Below are positions 11,601 through 26,600 of a stretch of DNA of 64,000 nt, piece by piece. Below the pieces are notes generated by a model, which was not told the origin of the DNA, searched no databases, and saw only the letters and a program-made list of their open reading frames with translations. Position 1 is the first letter of the stretch; every line of letters begins with the position of its first letter. The stretch spans positions 108,308,898 through 108,372,897 of the forward strand of contig NC_034409.1 in NCBI RefSeq assembly GCF_002078875.1. Direction: 5' to 3'. Source of the DNA: Numida meleagris (taxonomy: Eukaryota; Chordata; Aves; Galliformes; Numididae). A program made the translations under genes and the position numbers.

Positions 11601-14600
11601 CTAATGCTTCAGGGATGCAGGCAGAACAGAGTGATACTTCTACAATATTTCATGCCTCTTGGGTCCTGAGAATCTTGCACAATAACTCTCCTGAACAACC
11701 CTGATCTTCCAGAAATTTTTGTTCTGTTATTCGGGAAGGTTATGCTCTTACTGTCTGCTTATTGTGATGTTCTCCACTTCCACTCCAGCATTCCCATAGC
11801 AGGCAGTTCACAAATTGATCTGCATCTTGCCAGTCCTGTGGTCCTTTCCTAGTTTGTACTACCAACTCATAGAATCATAGAATGGTTTGGGTTGGAAGGT
11901 ACCTTTAAGAGCATCTCGTTCCAACCCCCCTGCTATTGGCAGGGACACCTCCCTCTAGACCAGGTTGCTCACAGCCCCATCCAGCCTGGCCTTGAATGCT
12001 TCCAGGGAGGGGGCACCCACAACTCATCTGATGTTTGCCCTGTGTCAGTTCTGCGCTAGCTCTGCCTGCTGATAACTTCTCTTTCGGTGTTTGATGAAAT
12101 GGCTCAAACTTGCTGATGACAGTAGATAAAGGGTCTAGTCCTTTGGGTATTTGTAATACTCGGTGGCTGTGTTTGGTCCGTATTCAAAAGATAAGCTGAT
12201 GTAGTTTGCATTGGAGGTCTGTTCTCCTTTTTCCTCTGACTGTTAAGGATAGCCTTGCATGGATCACAAATGTGTTCTTAGATGTATTTTATATGCCCTC
12301 AAATCTAATGCAGGAGAAAAAGCTAATTAAAATAAATTAGTTTTAAAATGAATATAATCTTCCTTCAGCTTATAATGTGACGTGATTGTCTGTAATAGGA
12401 GGGCACTTAAATACATATTACCATTTAGTACCTTTTCTGTATTATGGAAATAATCTTTTTATAAGAGGTTGCATTCTCAGGCATTCTTGGGTGCAAATTG
12501 GATCTTTAGGTGCAGTACGGAAAGAGCACTTTGCTGTGCTCCAGAGGCAAAATCTGTAGTTCTCCTTTCTTTGTGTCGGGTTCCAAGCTTCCTGGGCTAT
12601 CGCTTTGGTGTGGTCAGCGTGCTGTTGCTAAATCACTGAGCCATATTTCACTTTCTACGGGCAGTAATGAGTTGCGAATCAATAAACAGTTTTTTATGGC
12701 CCATCTCATGGAGATGTTGTAACTTGGTATGAGATAGCATTAAGCAGGATAGCCAACACTTGTTTCGATATTCATTTCAGAATTTGTTTATAGTATTAAA
12801 TTAAAGATTTGGTGTGCTACACTTAATTCAAACAGAGCAGGATGAAGTGCACAGTCGAGAGTGAAGTGCTTGTTCAGTAACTTTCTGGAGACTTCAGGCT
12901 AAAGCAGTAATCATAGAGTGACTATTTGTTTATTTTTAAGCAATGTTAGGAAATGGTATCACTGAAGAACAGCTGTTTTGGTCAGATGTTAGGACACCTG
13001 GGTTTGCTTATTCTGGTGTTTAATCAGACTTGTTTGTTTAGTATGTGATGATTGCATTATGCTAGTGGCTGGTAATCAAAGTGGTATATTAAATGAGAAA
13101 ATTAGGAGAAGGTGGGTGGACTGTAAAAGGATTCCTAACCTAATTCCCAGCCAGAGGAGGGCCACGAAGATGATCAGAGGGCTGGAGCACCTCCCCTACG
13201 AAGACAGGCTGAGGGAGCTGGGCTTGTTCAGCCTGGAGAAGAGAAGGCTGCGGGGTGACCTCATTGCAGCCTTCCAGTATTTAAAAGGGGATTATAAAAA
13301 GGAGGGGAATCAACTTTTTACAAGGGTAGACAGTGATAAGACAAGGGGGAATGGTTTTAAGCTCAAGACGGGAAGGTTTAGATTGGATGTCAGGGGGAAG
13401 TTCTTTACAGAGAGAGTGGTGAGGTGCTGGAACAGGCTGCCCAGAGAGGCTGTGAATGCTCCATCCCTGGAGGTGTTCAGTGCCAGGTTGGATGGGGCCC
13501 TGGGCAGCCTGGTCTAGTACCAGATCTGGAGGTTGGTGGCCCTGCCTGTTGCAAGGGGATTGGAACTTGATCCTTGGGGTCCCTTCCAACCCAAGCCATT
13601 CTGTGATTCCATGATTCTAATTAAAGTTTGGTAAGCTCCTGTGGAAGCAATTCCTTGTTCTGTGCATGATGGGAGGGAGAAGAGAGGATGTCAGGTCCTT
13701 CTCCAGCCTTAGCTCTCTGTTCCACAGAAAGGTAAGAAGATCCTTTGTTCAGGTTGGGCTGTACAAAGACAAGTGGTTCTAAAGAGGAAACGTGGAAAAC
13801 TGCCAGGAAATAGCCGACTTGCTGTATGCCTGTTTAACGTGGTAATTGGAAAACATAACTCTTCAGCTCCAGAGATTCTGGGAAGGGTGTGGGGGAAGGA
13901 GAGTGGAGAATGTGGAGCTTCTGGAGGAAGAAGAAGGGATTTTTAAAAGAAATTAATTTGCAGTCTCAGATAGAGGAGAATGCGGCCATTCAAAGATAAA
14001 GCTGTAGGGAGCAGAAGAGAAGAGAATCCACAGGGAAGAGAGCAATAGCTGGGATAATTTCAGGGCAACATGCAGATGAGAGATAGAATAAATGATACCA
14101 CAGCTAGTATGGGCCAGGTCATTTTCCTAACATTAGAAGGCACGTGTGGCATAATAGGTATTAGAACTCTGATCAAATGCTGTGAAATACATATTTATGG
14201 CCTTACTCCTCTTCTCATTTGCATGTGTTTATTTGCCAGAACTGACGTGCAGTATTTTCTCTTTAATCATGGTGGACTATTGAGGCATTATACCTTGTCT
14301 AGTATGGTTGGCTCCTCAGTTTGGTTTCAAGTGTGTCTGACAAAATACCTCGTTCCAGAATTCACCATCGCTTTGCTCGAAAATGCCGATAAGCATTAGA
14401 AGTTGAGAGAACTTAACTTTAAACCTGTTTCCTCCTGGTATCGTCCCTGCACTTGAAGGAAATGAATTTTAAAATTGATATTTGTTGGGTTGCTGATAGT
14501 ATATTTTCTTGTACGGTGGACCCTGTGTTTTAGTTTACCTTGTGTATAAGCAGCTGCTCCAGTGGTGTTGGCATTTAATGCAGTTGTTAAAGCCAAAGTG

Positions 14601-17600
14601 ATTCAGATATAACCTCAGGCCTGGGTACTTTTGCAGGGACAGCTCCAGGGGCCTGGAGCCTTGTCTTTCTGAAGGTGGCAGAAGGCTGCTCTGTACTAGC
14701 AGCAGCTATATGGAAAATTGTAATGGGAAGTTATAACAGCATATGTATTATGTGCCTTGCTCAAGTGTTGTATTTGTGCTAGACTCCAGTGTCCACACAG
14801 CAGATAAAAATACAGCTTTTTTTATTGAAGCAAGTGGAGCATATCTTATTAATATTTTTTTTCGTAATTTACACATGCTGATAAATTATTGTATTTCACG
14901 TTTAGGTGCTGGAGATCAGAATTTATTTACTTCCCTGTATCCTACGCTTTCTCAGCAACTTCCAAGAGAACCCATGGAATGGAGGAGGTAAATTTGCATT
15001 TGATTCTATAGTACTATTTCAGGATGTTACTAGACTTGGGAAAGTGTGCCATTGTGCTGTGGGAAGCTTTTACCGTAAAGTGAGTCATATATGGCAACTG
15101 CCTTAATTAAAATAGGGTAAATATTCAGTATGCTCACTTCTGCACTTCAGCTGTGTTGAACTTCACCTGAAGAAAAATAATAGTAGTGCTGTGTTTCTTT
15201 TTGTTGTTGTTGTTTTGGTATGGTCCTTGATGCGCTTCAGCTGTTTTGAAAGCGATATGCTGGTCTTTTTCATGAGAATGTAGGTAGAATTTTAGATGAA
15301 ACTTCCTGCAGAATGCTTGGTATGGCCTACTGTGTTCTGGTGGAGGAAAATATTTTGGGAATTTTCTTGTTTGGAGTGTTCTACTTCTGGAGGTTTTGGA
15401 GCTATAGAAAATCTTTTAATGAAAGCTGAAAAGCTTCTAGCTGCTGTTCTTGTAAAAATGAGCATCTATAACCCTTCAAGTGATACCGTATTTTAGCTAA
15501 CTTTATATAAACTACAGTAAGCATGGTTTTTGAGTTTCCAATGCTAGAGCATTTCAGTTTATTCCTCTTCAACAAAATCCATTTTCGTTTTTGAGTTCTG
15601 CTACATGTCTCGTTTGCTGATTTCAGTTTTTGAATTTTTCAGGTCTTACGGCCGTGCTCCAAAGATGATTCATCTAGAATCAAACTTTGTTCAGTTTAAA
15701 GAGGAGCTACTACCCAAAGAGGGGAATAAGGCTCTTCTGACTTTTCCCTTTCTTCACATTTATTGGACAGAATGTTGTGTAAGTATAGGAAAATAAAATT
15801 AAATTGTTTTGACTTTCCACTTGCCTTCTCTGTTGTTTTTTTTACTTGCTTTTCATGGTTGCCCGAACAATTAAGTTTGCAATGCATAAACATGCATACC
15901 CAATATATCAGAAACTTTGTCAACTTAAGTACTTTTTTGCTATAAGTGGTATTTGTTGTGTTGCTTGACGCTAAGGGGACAGGCTTTTGAGTAGCCTATT
16001 TTCAGCATTTTGTCATTTAAAAAAAAACCAAGGTCTAACAGTGTTATTGCAGTAGTACACAGCGCATTTGCTATGTGGTACAGATTATTTCGGTTATGAT
16101 GTCTTCATGAGGTTAAATCTTAAAAAGAATGCATATTTTATTTCATCTTCTGCGTATGTTGGCTGTTAGTATGCATCAGTGGTCTAAACTGGTGTATTGG
16201 GTTCAGATGGAAAAGTTTTGGTAGCAGAGGACTGCAGGGGTGACCTGTGTGCACAGAGCCCAGTAGCTGCCCTATGTCAGAGCGAAGCCAGCTCTTGCTG
16301 CTCCAAAAGGGACCATTGCTGGGCAGAGCTGAGCTGTGAGTGTCACTGGGCATGCTCTGGGAGAGCAGATTTAAGGGAGGGAAGAACTGCTGCGCAACAG
16401 CAGCTGGGAGAGAGGAGTGAGAATTGTGAGAGCATCAGCCTTGAAGGCACCAAGGTCAGTGCAGAAGGAGAGCAGGAGGTGCTCTAGGCACAAAGTAGTA
16501 GTTCCTTGCAGCTCAGGAGAGGCCCATGGAGGAGCAGGCTGTGAAAGCACTACAACTGAGCAATATTCGGAAGGTCTTAATTCTGTTTATCTGAAGTCCA
16601 CTGCTTAGAAATTGGTCTCTGTTATGAATTAGTTATGCAACTGAAGGACAGAGATAACATCTGATCTGTGACCAAACAAAGGTATTCCTAACAGGTTTAA
16701 GAGTTGTCTGAATTAATTTGTTGAGAAACAACAAAAAATGCCAAACAACCTTCTGTGTTTTTTTTTTTTTTTTAAACAAATGAAAAAGCTAGCCTTCCTT
16801 CCCCTCCAACTTGTAAACATTTTAAGATTTGAGCTGTGTTAGAAGGCACAAACGTCACACTTCTGTTATTATACAAGAATATAACAGTGTAGCTTTTTGA
16901 TGTCAAACGTGCTCATGTTGTAAAGTTTAAGAATATAAAGGATTATACCAAAGTCTAATCAGTACTCTGATTAGTACAAGGTTGCCAATCACTAAGTCTA
17001 GAGAATTATGCCAAGTACTCTTAATCAACGTACTAGAAATAAATGAAATTCAAAGACCAAAAACCTTACCGTACTTTGGCTCATTTGGTTTCTCCCAATA
17101 AGTAAATCTATTGTCACCAATTCTGTTTGATAAGCCTTTATATTTTTCTTCTGTTGGAATAAAAGTACAAAAGTTGCCTTTTGAAATTGTTGAGAATGAC
17201 TGTTTGCTTTGGTGATTCACCACTTCTCACCTCAGGACACGGAAGTGTACAAAACTACAGTCAAGGATGACATCACCAAGTGGCAGAACGTTCTCAAAGC
17301 TCACAACTCAGTGGACTGGCTAATCGTGGTAGTTGAGAGTGATGCCAAGAAAAAGAACAAAACAAATATCCTTCCCCGAACCTCTATAGTAGATAAAATA
17401 AGAAATGACTTCTGTAACAAACAAAGTGACAGGTAAGGAATCTTTTAACTGCGAACTTTTAAACCTTCTACTAGTGTGTGCTGATTTAAAAGCTCAACTT
17501 CCCTATGTAACAGATTCCTTGCTCTTTATAGGATCTTCTCTGATGTCCAGCATCCAAAACAATAAAGGGAGGAGTTTATTTTCAGTTCCTCATGGATTAG

Positions 17601-20600
17601 TGGTGTCTTTGAAATGTCTCAAGAATATTTCAAATACACTGAAATCTCATGGCTAATCTTGGTTGAAGGGGAATTGCATGCTAGTATCGTTTTTTAGAAC
17701 TCAGGTGCAAAAATGTTATCAGAACTATGGGTTATGGTAGTGGGGTGAGAGGGGGAACATGAAGCTGGCATCGTTAACTTTTTTACCATTGTTCTCCTTA
17801 CTTTTCACTTAATAAACCACCTTTCCAGTATGAAATAATTGATTTAAAAGCAGCTGAAGAAACTGAATTTATTCTAAGGAAAATAATAGTGAAAAAAAAC
17901 CTATGAAACTGTTTCTGCCTTCATTAAAGCCAACAACATACACAAATCTTAATTTGAAACTAACTTAAATAAATACCTTCTTCCTTATTCTGCAGCATTG
18001 CATGGATTATATTATGTATTTTCATTTTGTTGTAATCTCAAGAGCTAACTTTAAGTAGGAGACTTTCCCCCTGAGGAATGGGTAATGGTTGAAAGGGGTA
18101 GTTGAAAGCACTCATTGTACCTTAGTGTGAGCTGCCGGTGACGGACTGACAGGTCAGTATATCATAACATGCTGTACGTTGGCGGCAATTTGTTTGTACC
18201 CACTCAATGTTTGATATATTGCGGGGCTACTTGGGCAAATGGTCTGGACAACTCCAAATCATTTTGCTTTTATTATCCCATGGCAAAGTGATTAAATCAA
18301 GCAGTTAGAAAACATTACTTTTCTAACGGGAATGGTGTTCTGTTTGAATAAGAGACTTTTCTGCCTGTAAAGATGTCTGTACTCTTTTTGACTGTTATTA
18401 GATTATGGTATAAAAATTGAGGAAATAAATGCTCTCAGTAAGGCTTATTTGTCTGTGAATTACTGTGATCTGCTAAGTACTTATTAAAAAAAAAAAAAAC
18501 AAAACAAAAAACAGTGAAAGTGCTAGCACATAGTGTGTAAAACAAATGGACATCCTGCAAGAATATACTTTTATGATCTAACAGATCTTGATTTCTGTCC
18601 TGCGTAGTATTTGCCAAGAGTAACTATAATTGTTCTGCTGATCCTATTTCTAGGCAGGCTTTTTTCCTTTGTTTGCTACAACATTATTACTCGTGTTTAA
18701 GTAGTTGGAATAATGTATCCATTATTTGATTTTTATTAAAATGAAAACAAAAAAAGTAAAGCTTTGAATTCATTCATTTTGTGGAAAACTCTTTAGTCTT
18801 CTCTGTAAACTATGTCACAGCCTTAAACATACATGGAAAAGTGTAAGAAGCAAGCAAAAAAACGAAACCACTCTACCCCCTTTCCTTCTCTCCCTCCCAA
18901 ACTTTTTTCTTTGATTAGTGTTGAATTAAAAGCTAAATTTTATTCACAGTGAACCTGTCAGATGTGCACAGTATTACAGCTGTGCACTTATATGTAAAAT
19001 TTTTATTTTATACCTCCCCCAAAATAATTTTCATCAATCTTTTTACAGATGTGTGGTACTTTCAGACCCTTTGAAAGACTCTTCCCGTTCTCAGGAATCT
19101 TGGAATGCCTTCCTGACCAAACTCAGGACATTGCTTCTCATGTCTTTTACCAAGAACTTAGGCAAGTTTGAAGATGACATGAGAACTTTGAGAGAAAAAA
19201 GGACTGAACCAGGATGGAGCTTCTGCGAGTATTTCATGGTCCAGGTAAGAGTGTTTTTCTTTATTCTTTTTTTTTGTGAATAGGCAAAAAAGTGCTGTGT
19301 GATTTAGTTCTAATAATTGATTGTCTTTCTGTTATTTTTAATGCTCTGTTCATTCTTTGAGGTAGGAGGGGATTGGGGCGATGAAGACTAATATAAAAGC
19401 AACATTTTCAGATCGGCAAGCCTGAAGAGGTTGTGCACATAAACCTGCTGCAAACGAAGTTTTATGAATCTCAACTGTCACAAACACAAATTCCATGTAG
19501 AAAATATTGTGAATTTTGGATAAATGTCCTATCAATGTGATTGTACAAAAACATTCAAACTTGTAGTTGGTATTTAATGCAGATATCTCTATGCTTTCTT
19601 TGCTTAGTTTATTAACAGTATGTATGGAGAAGCATCTGTTTTGAGTAAGGCCAAATAGAGAATGGCCTCAGATTCCTGTTTTTTATATTTCTAAGTATGT
19701 CTGCTTTAGCTGATATAGAGAAAACCAAAAAAATCTTATTCAGTAGAACTAAAGTTTTGATTCTTTTGAATTTTTCAGTCATTGTATAGTTCCCTTTCCA
19801 ACACTAATTTCACATCATCTTCATGTCTTCTCTGATTTCATCTGCTATCACTTTGTTGTGATGTATCTACTTCTCAGACTCTTTCTACCTATAGTTTTTG
19901 GTCTCTTCTCTGTGTACTGCAAAACCTTTACTGATACTGCAATGGTGCTTTCATGGTGTAAACACGAGATATTATTACTGTTACAGGAGATGACTATTCG
20001 GTAGGTTTTTTTTTAAACTTGAACTTTCAATAGATGTGTGAACAATATCATGTAATGAATCAGCATCTGAATGCACAATGGAATGAACTGGCATAGCTGT
20101 ATGTTTGTAGCTTTATCGTTAACCTCATTGTGTTAGGAGGAAAGGGTGCATCCTCTTCAGTGGCAGATTTTTCTGTTGTATGTGATTAAGTGGAAGAAGA
20201 AAAATGTTGGAAATAGTACATCCTGGAGCTCTGTGCGAACGTGGAGGCAGCTTATAATAGCAAACACAACTAGTATCCATAATGTGCTCATTGTTTTGCT
20301 TGTGTGTCAAAAGGAAGAACTGGCCTTTGTCTTTGAGATGCTGCAGCAGTTTGAGGATGCGCTAGTGCAGTATGATGAACTGGATGCCTTGTTTTCTCAG
20401 TACGTTGTCAACTTTGGGGCTGGTGGTAAGTGTCTTAAAAGGGTAAATGTTAACCTTATTCATTTATTTGCTGTGCTTCTGCCAAAAGACAATGATGCCT
20501 TGGGTACCATGTGTGTACATGGAGAAAGAGGTGGTACGTTGCAGTGAAGATGTGCTAGGCAGTTTGTGCCCTTGTTATACGTTATACGCAAACTCGGTAT

Positions 20601-23600
20601 ATCCTCTTAGTTTTTACTTTTAAGCCTCAGAAATGAAAAGCAATTTTTTATGAAAAGCTGCATTGTGCTTTTATTCAATGATTGTTATAAACAGAGCTCT
20701 GAGCCTCTGTAATTACCTGAGTTTCGATCTGGCTGGGATGCAGTTGCTGTTATCACAGCTCACTTCTGAGTTACTTAATAAAGAGCTTCTGCAACAAATG
20801 CATCCAGTTTTGCTTCAAGTTACATGAGGTATTTCCGTTCAGTTTTGTAGTGATTACTGCAGAAGATGAAACCTTCTCTTCACAAAAAATTACAAGAAAT
20901 ATCAAATAACTTGCGACTGTTTTAATGAGCTGAAGTATGTGGTGTTATGTAAGATCTTTCATCAGGTACATGTTATAATCCTAGTGAAAATACAGTACAG
21001 TGAAATGTATTTATCCTGACTGAACTTGATGCTAAACCTGAAAGTGAGGACATATGTATCAGTGGTGGCTGAGTAAGAAAGACATAAGTGGATAAAACTG
21101 GTTTGTCTGGAACTTCATTTAGGAAGAATTACTGAGTAATACATTACAAACTAAGTCACACTGTACTAATAATAAGAAATATACAATTAAGACGAAATGC
21201 ATGCGGCATTTGAATGTTCTGAAATTGTTGTTAACTTAGCTATGGAATTTCTGTTGTTCAGTTTTTAAAGTTAAGACATCAAGTTTATCAAGTAACTTAA
21301 GAAAGAATAAGCAAGTTTGCAACCTAGGGGTGGGGGGCAGAAAAAGAGACTTTAACAGCAGTGATTGATTCTTGGATATTAACTTTATTTATTTAGATGG
21401 TGCAAACTGGCTGACATTTTTTTGCCAGCCAGTGAGGAGCTGGAACGGTTTAATTCTCCGAAAACCAATAGACATGGAGAAGAGAGAGTTAATTCAGAAT
21501 CAAGAAGCTACTCTGCTGGACTTGCGTAGTTATTTATTTTCTCGCCAGTGCACGTTGTTAATCTTCCTGCAGAGGCCATGGGAAGTTTCCCAGCGAGCAT
21601 TGGAGCTTCTTCACAACTGTGTGCAAGAACTCAAGCTATTAGAAGTGAGTTTGAGTAATATATTCAGTAATGCAAATGATTTTATCCAATAATGATCTAA
21701 GAACGTTTTTCAAGTCTAGATATTGGCCACCAAAATACAGTAAGCGCAGTCTGTGTAATATTAAAATGATGCAGTAATACCTGATTGCAACAGTGCTGGA
21801 GTTGAGCGTTTCATCATGAGATTGTCTTTGGAAAGAAGTTGGAGACATCGCATCTGGAAAACCTAAACCTGTATTAGGTGACTTTCTAGGTGAAGACTAG
21901 AATATTTTAACTTCCTAAGGTGATAGGTGATTTCTCTTATTTCCTGGTTTTATTACTGAGCTCTCGAGCTACAGTTCAAATAGACTGAAATCTCTGAACA
22001 ACGTTGTGTTGAAGAAAGTAAGATGGTAAGTAAGAAAGTTAATGTATTGTTATGCGGGCTAGTAGTTTGCAGCAAAGTACAGTTCTGAACTTTAAACATT
22101 AATCTACAGTAGGGCTTCTTATTGCTGTGCAAATTGATATTGTTTTGATCACATTTTGTGGTTCTTGTTTTATAATTCCTTCTGGTGCCCAGTAATACTC
22201 TTTTATGCTTTGCGTCTCCCTGTGGCTGTCTCATCTAATGACAGAAGGAATAGACAAACGTGTGACTTCACTCAGAGCTTTTTGTCGTGCTGCATGCCAC
22301 AGTGCTTCCCCCCTGACATTCACGCTGCAATTTGTACTAGTGTTTTTAATCCTCTAAAGGAATATTGTACACCAATCATACTTTTGTCTATTACCATAGA
22401 TATTTTTAATTGACATATGTCGTTAAGAATAGCGTAGTCCACATTAGGAGACTTGCAGACTTTGCTTTGTGACTCATGCTCCTCTTTAATCCCATGAGTA
22501 TCTGGTTTTCTGCAAGTTTTGTCTGTGCTATTATAGCAGTAAGTGCTAACTTCTGACTGCCTGAGGCTTGTTAGTAAGTTCCATAAGATACTTTGCTGTA
22601 TTTAAGAACAGAAAGTCTACTTCAAATGTGTTGCCTTTTAAAATGCCACCCTCACGTCTTCTAAAACTTACTTAAAATTCCCATGTGAAGCATGTGTGAT
22701 GGGATTTGTTGTTTGTTTACTTTATCTTTCTAAAATAAATACAACCAGACTTCTGAATCTCTGAAGGTACTTCCTGCAATTCCCCTCTTCCTTCCACTGC
22801 CCAAGTGTGCCACTCTGGTGTCTGGGGCTCTTCCCTGCACCTTTTCTATTTGTGATGTTTCTGCGTTAATATGTGGTGATCCAAACTGAATGGAGATATC
22901 GAGGCTTTGAGACAGGGGTGTGTATTTGTGAATGTAGTGCTATCCCTGTTGTCATGCCTCTTATTATTACAGGCATACCTCTTAATATGGCTTGATGCCA
23001 GTGAACACACAGGTGAAATCTGAGCAAGTCTGTTTTTATGGTCTTTCACTTCCTGAAAATTCTTTCAGAATTCATTTTTTTTCCCCTAATGTGTTGTGCT
23101 TCTATGTTGAGCTTTCCTGTTACAGTAGTCAATTATCTAGTTTATTTAAGTCTTGAAATCCATCATAATCTTTCTAAAAGGAATGTTTTTGCATTGGTTG
23201 TTAGTAAGATTTTGAGATACCATTACTGTGACTTTATTCCAGTTGTGCTAATTTTTATCTTGATTGTTCTGTTACCAAACTCCTCTCACTTTCCCCATTG
23301 CATTATGGCTGATAATTCCTTCCTGGTTTTGGTTTTTGGTTATGGATTGTTTTTGTTTGTTTGTTTGTTTGTTTTTTAATTAGTTGTCCATGACAGATAT
23401 CATTTGATTAACAAACTCATTGTGGTGAAGGACACCTAGACTCCCTTCTTTTTTTTTTCTTCAGGTTTTTAGTCTACTTCTTAGTGTACTTTTAATTTTA
23501 GTATTAGTTAGATCTGATGTCTCCTTACAAAAGTAGTAGCATGTCTACAGAACTGTTCTCCTAACTCTGTTTTCATTAGACTTAAATTTTCAAAAAGTTA

Positions 23601-26600
23601 CAAACTTCAAAGTACTAGAACCTGTTAGGCCTCTTTTGCTTTTCTTTCATCCTGATTTCTACGTCAAATCTAATTCATGTAATCGTTATTAATAATTTTG
23701 TTAGTCATTATGGCTTCAGGATCTGGTTTTATGTGTGTTATTTAGGAACCCAGTGAAGAGCTGGCCTCTTTTTTGTGTGTTTTTAGAGTTAGTTCTTCCA
23801 AGAGGCTTTGTTATATTGTATCAAGAAAAGTAATTTTCTGACGTATTCAGGCTTCTGACTAATGTTTATTTCTCAGTTAATTTTTTCCTGTTTATCTTCA
23901 GGTCTCTGTTCCTCCTGGAGCTTTGGATTGTTGGGTATTTTTGAGTTGCTTGGAGGTCTTACAAAGAATAGAAGGCTGCTGTGATAGGGCTCAAATAGAT
24001 GCAAATGTTTCACACACAGTTGGTTTATGGAGCTATGCTACAGAGAAGGTGAGTAAACAAAGTGTTGCACTTGTGAAGTTTCGATTTTGAAGTAGGCCAT
24101 TTGTTTCTGTGGAGCAGAATTCTTGTGTTTTCTTGTGGAACTTGTGACATATGGTTCTGTCTATTCTGAGTGAGACATGCAGGTTTGTCATCCAGTTGCT
24201 CCACAGGTGGATGAGACCTGGGAATTACTAGAATTATGTTCATTTCTTTGGAGGAGTGGAAATGAGGAAACATTTCATGTCATATAACTTGTCTAGCACT
24301 AACTCTTCCACCAACCTTTCCAATCCTCCTCTGCCAATAGTTTGATAATGTTTGGCTAATTAAGCTCCAGAATGAATGCTGTTGTTGTTGACTAAGAGAA
24401 GGAACATCTATTTCAATTATAGCAGATGTTGACGAGATTTAGATGCCTTTAATATTCTTAATAGAGATTACAGCAATCTGTTTACATGGTTCATTATTTT
24501 TACAGCATGTTAGTATGCCAATAATATACTTTAAACTTTACTGAATGTATTATCCTTGGTGGCTTGTGCAAAAGGCAAATAATAACTTGGAATTTTTCAG
24601 TTGAGCAGCCCTTGTAATAAATGGGAAGGAACCTTGAAAGTTATAATGTGGCCTTTTCAGTGTGGTTAAGCCCCTTCCCTAATTACATTAATGCCTTTTC
24701 AATTTCCACTTTCTCCATTTCTCTAAAAGAGTTAGTGTCTAAAGCTGGTGTAGTTTTTCACTGTTGAAAAACAGTTTTGAAAGTTGACAAGGAACTTCAG
24801 AAGCTAATGAACTACCATACTGTGATATTGGTGGATGTTCTTGAAGATCACTGCAAGCTTATCCTCTTCTTTCTGTAGCAGTCTGTAGAATACTTTCCAT
24901 TTCTTGTGATCGTAGTTTGTGTATATTTCAGTAAAGTTAAGAGTCTCCTGCTGATTGTAGGTTATCCTTGTCTGAAGTATTACAAAAACAGAGAAAGGCA
25001 ATTTCACCTTAGAAGACTTAGTGCTTAAATAAAGAAAGTGGAGGCGAAGTTCAGAATAAAGAAAACAATTATTTAAACTGTTGCTGATTGCATCGGATTT
25101 CATGTGCTGCTTATGTATTTTAAAGCTTTGTACCTGGATTGGAAATGTTCATGCCATTTGTAGTTCTTCTAACCCAAACAGTAAAAAAGGAGAAATGATA
25201 GGATAATGGATAGGAGTAAGGTGAAACAGAATGAATGAAATCTACCAACTAGTGAGAAATCTGGAATTTAATGGGTTTTTTTTTGTGGATTTTTTTTTCC
25301 TTTTAATGGCCCCCATTTTATGTGGTTTAGAGCAATCTAACAAGCTGAGACCTTATTTTCTTGGAGGGAAGGAATTAACCTTGGCAGTTGATTGAGTTAG
25401 TTATACTAAATGAGATACCATATGGCCAACAGTAAACTTCAAGGCAGGATCCTCTACTGACTTCTGGATATCAAACATGCCAGCTGCTGTCTAGAAGGAA
25501 CTTTTATGGTAGTTGTGTGATACTGTTTTAACACTGATTAGCGATGCTAATAATGTGCAAGAGCAACTAATCATTGTGTGCATTTGTGTAGTTGTCAAAC
25601 TTCTGTGCTGAAAAACAGATGCAGATAGAAATTATCTTTTGGCAGTATCTGTGAAACATCTTTAGCTTTGTCCATGTTTATAGGGAAAAATAGAAGGATT
25701 TACTTTGGTTCTCCGCATGCAGAGGTTTGTGTGTATGCATGTTGAGTCTTTAACTTGCATTATATGTGATTTAGTTCTTAGTAAAATTAATTTCTACATG
25801 AAGTAAGAATCACTTAATTACATTTTGAAAGGCTTTCTATTCTCTTCCCGCGAAGCAACTTTGATATAGATTTTATAAGCAGTGTAACGTGGCAGCAGTA
25901 TTTTCCATAGAAATGTTCTGTCGTTTTAGAACAGTGTGATAGAATAAAAGATTTGTTATTGTTTTTTGTAGCCTGTTGAAAACAAGCATCTCTTTTTTCC
26001 TACAGTTAAAATCTCTGGGTTACCTCTGTGGGCTTGTGTCAGAGAAGGGACCTAATTCAGAAGACCTTAACAGAACTGTTGATCTGTTAGCAGGGTTGGG
26101 AGCAGAACGTCCTGAAACAGGTATTACCAGGGATGTACACGTGCTTTGTAATAACTGACTTTGTCTTAAATCCATGGCATATAAACACAGCAATAAGAAT
26201 AATTTCCAGATATCCGTAAGTATATATAACCATTGATATAACTATTATTATCTTAAGAGGATTTTAACTTAGTCTGTCTAGTACTTGAAATGATCAGTGC
26301 ATCTCCTTACTTCTGCAAGTATAAAGTTTTTCCATTAATAGCCGATTTACCAGCATTTAGGTAAATATTCTTAAACAGTACGAGTTTTGAATGAAGTTTT
26401 TAATACTTACCTGGAAGTATTGAAAATAAAATTATTTGAAATGAGATGGAAGTTCTTTGTTGTAAATCAAATAGATAACCTGCAGCAGGAGCTACAGAGT
26501 GATATTATTTGATTGGCTGAGCAATCATAACTATTTATTGGTTGTGAATTTCTTGTCATTCACAAAGCTATTTCTGAAGGGAAGACACTTTCAGATCTTA

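Larger units (their letters stand above)
5666..14905 (+). other. TRAPPC10: TRAPPC10 intron 1 (9.2 kb)
   Basis: Donor GTGAGT at 5666 and acceptor TTTAG at 14905. It holds five CR1 pieces (6315-6702, 7110-7195, 7788-7970, 11868-12030, 13145-13620). The first 250 bases continue the CpG island. Between repeats (7971-11867, 12031-13144, 13621-14905) I see only AT-rich unique DNA with no gene. Confidence 0.85.
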
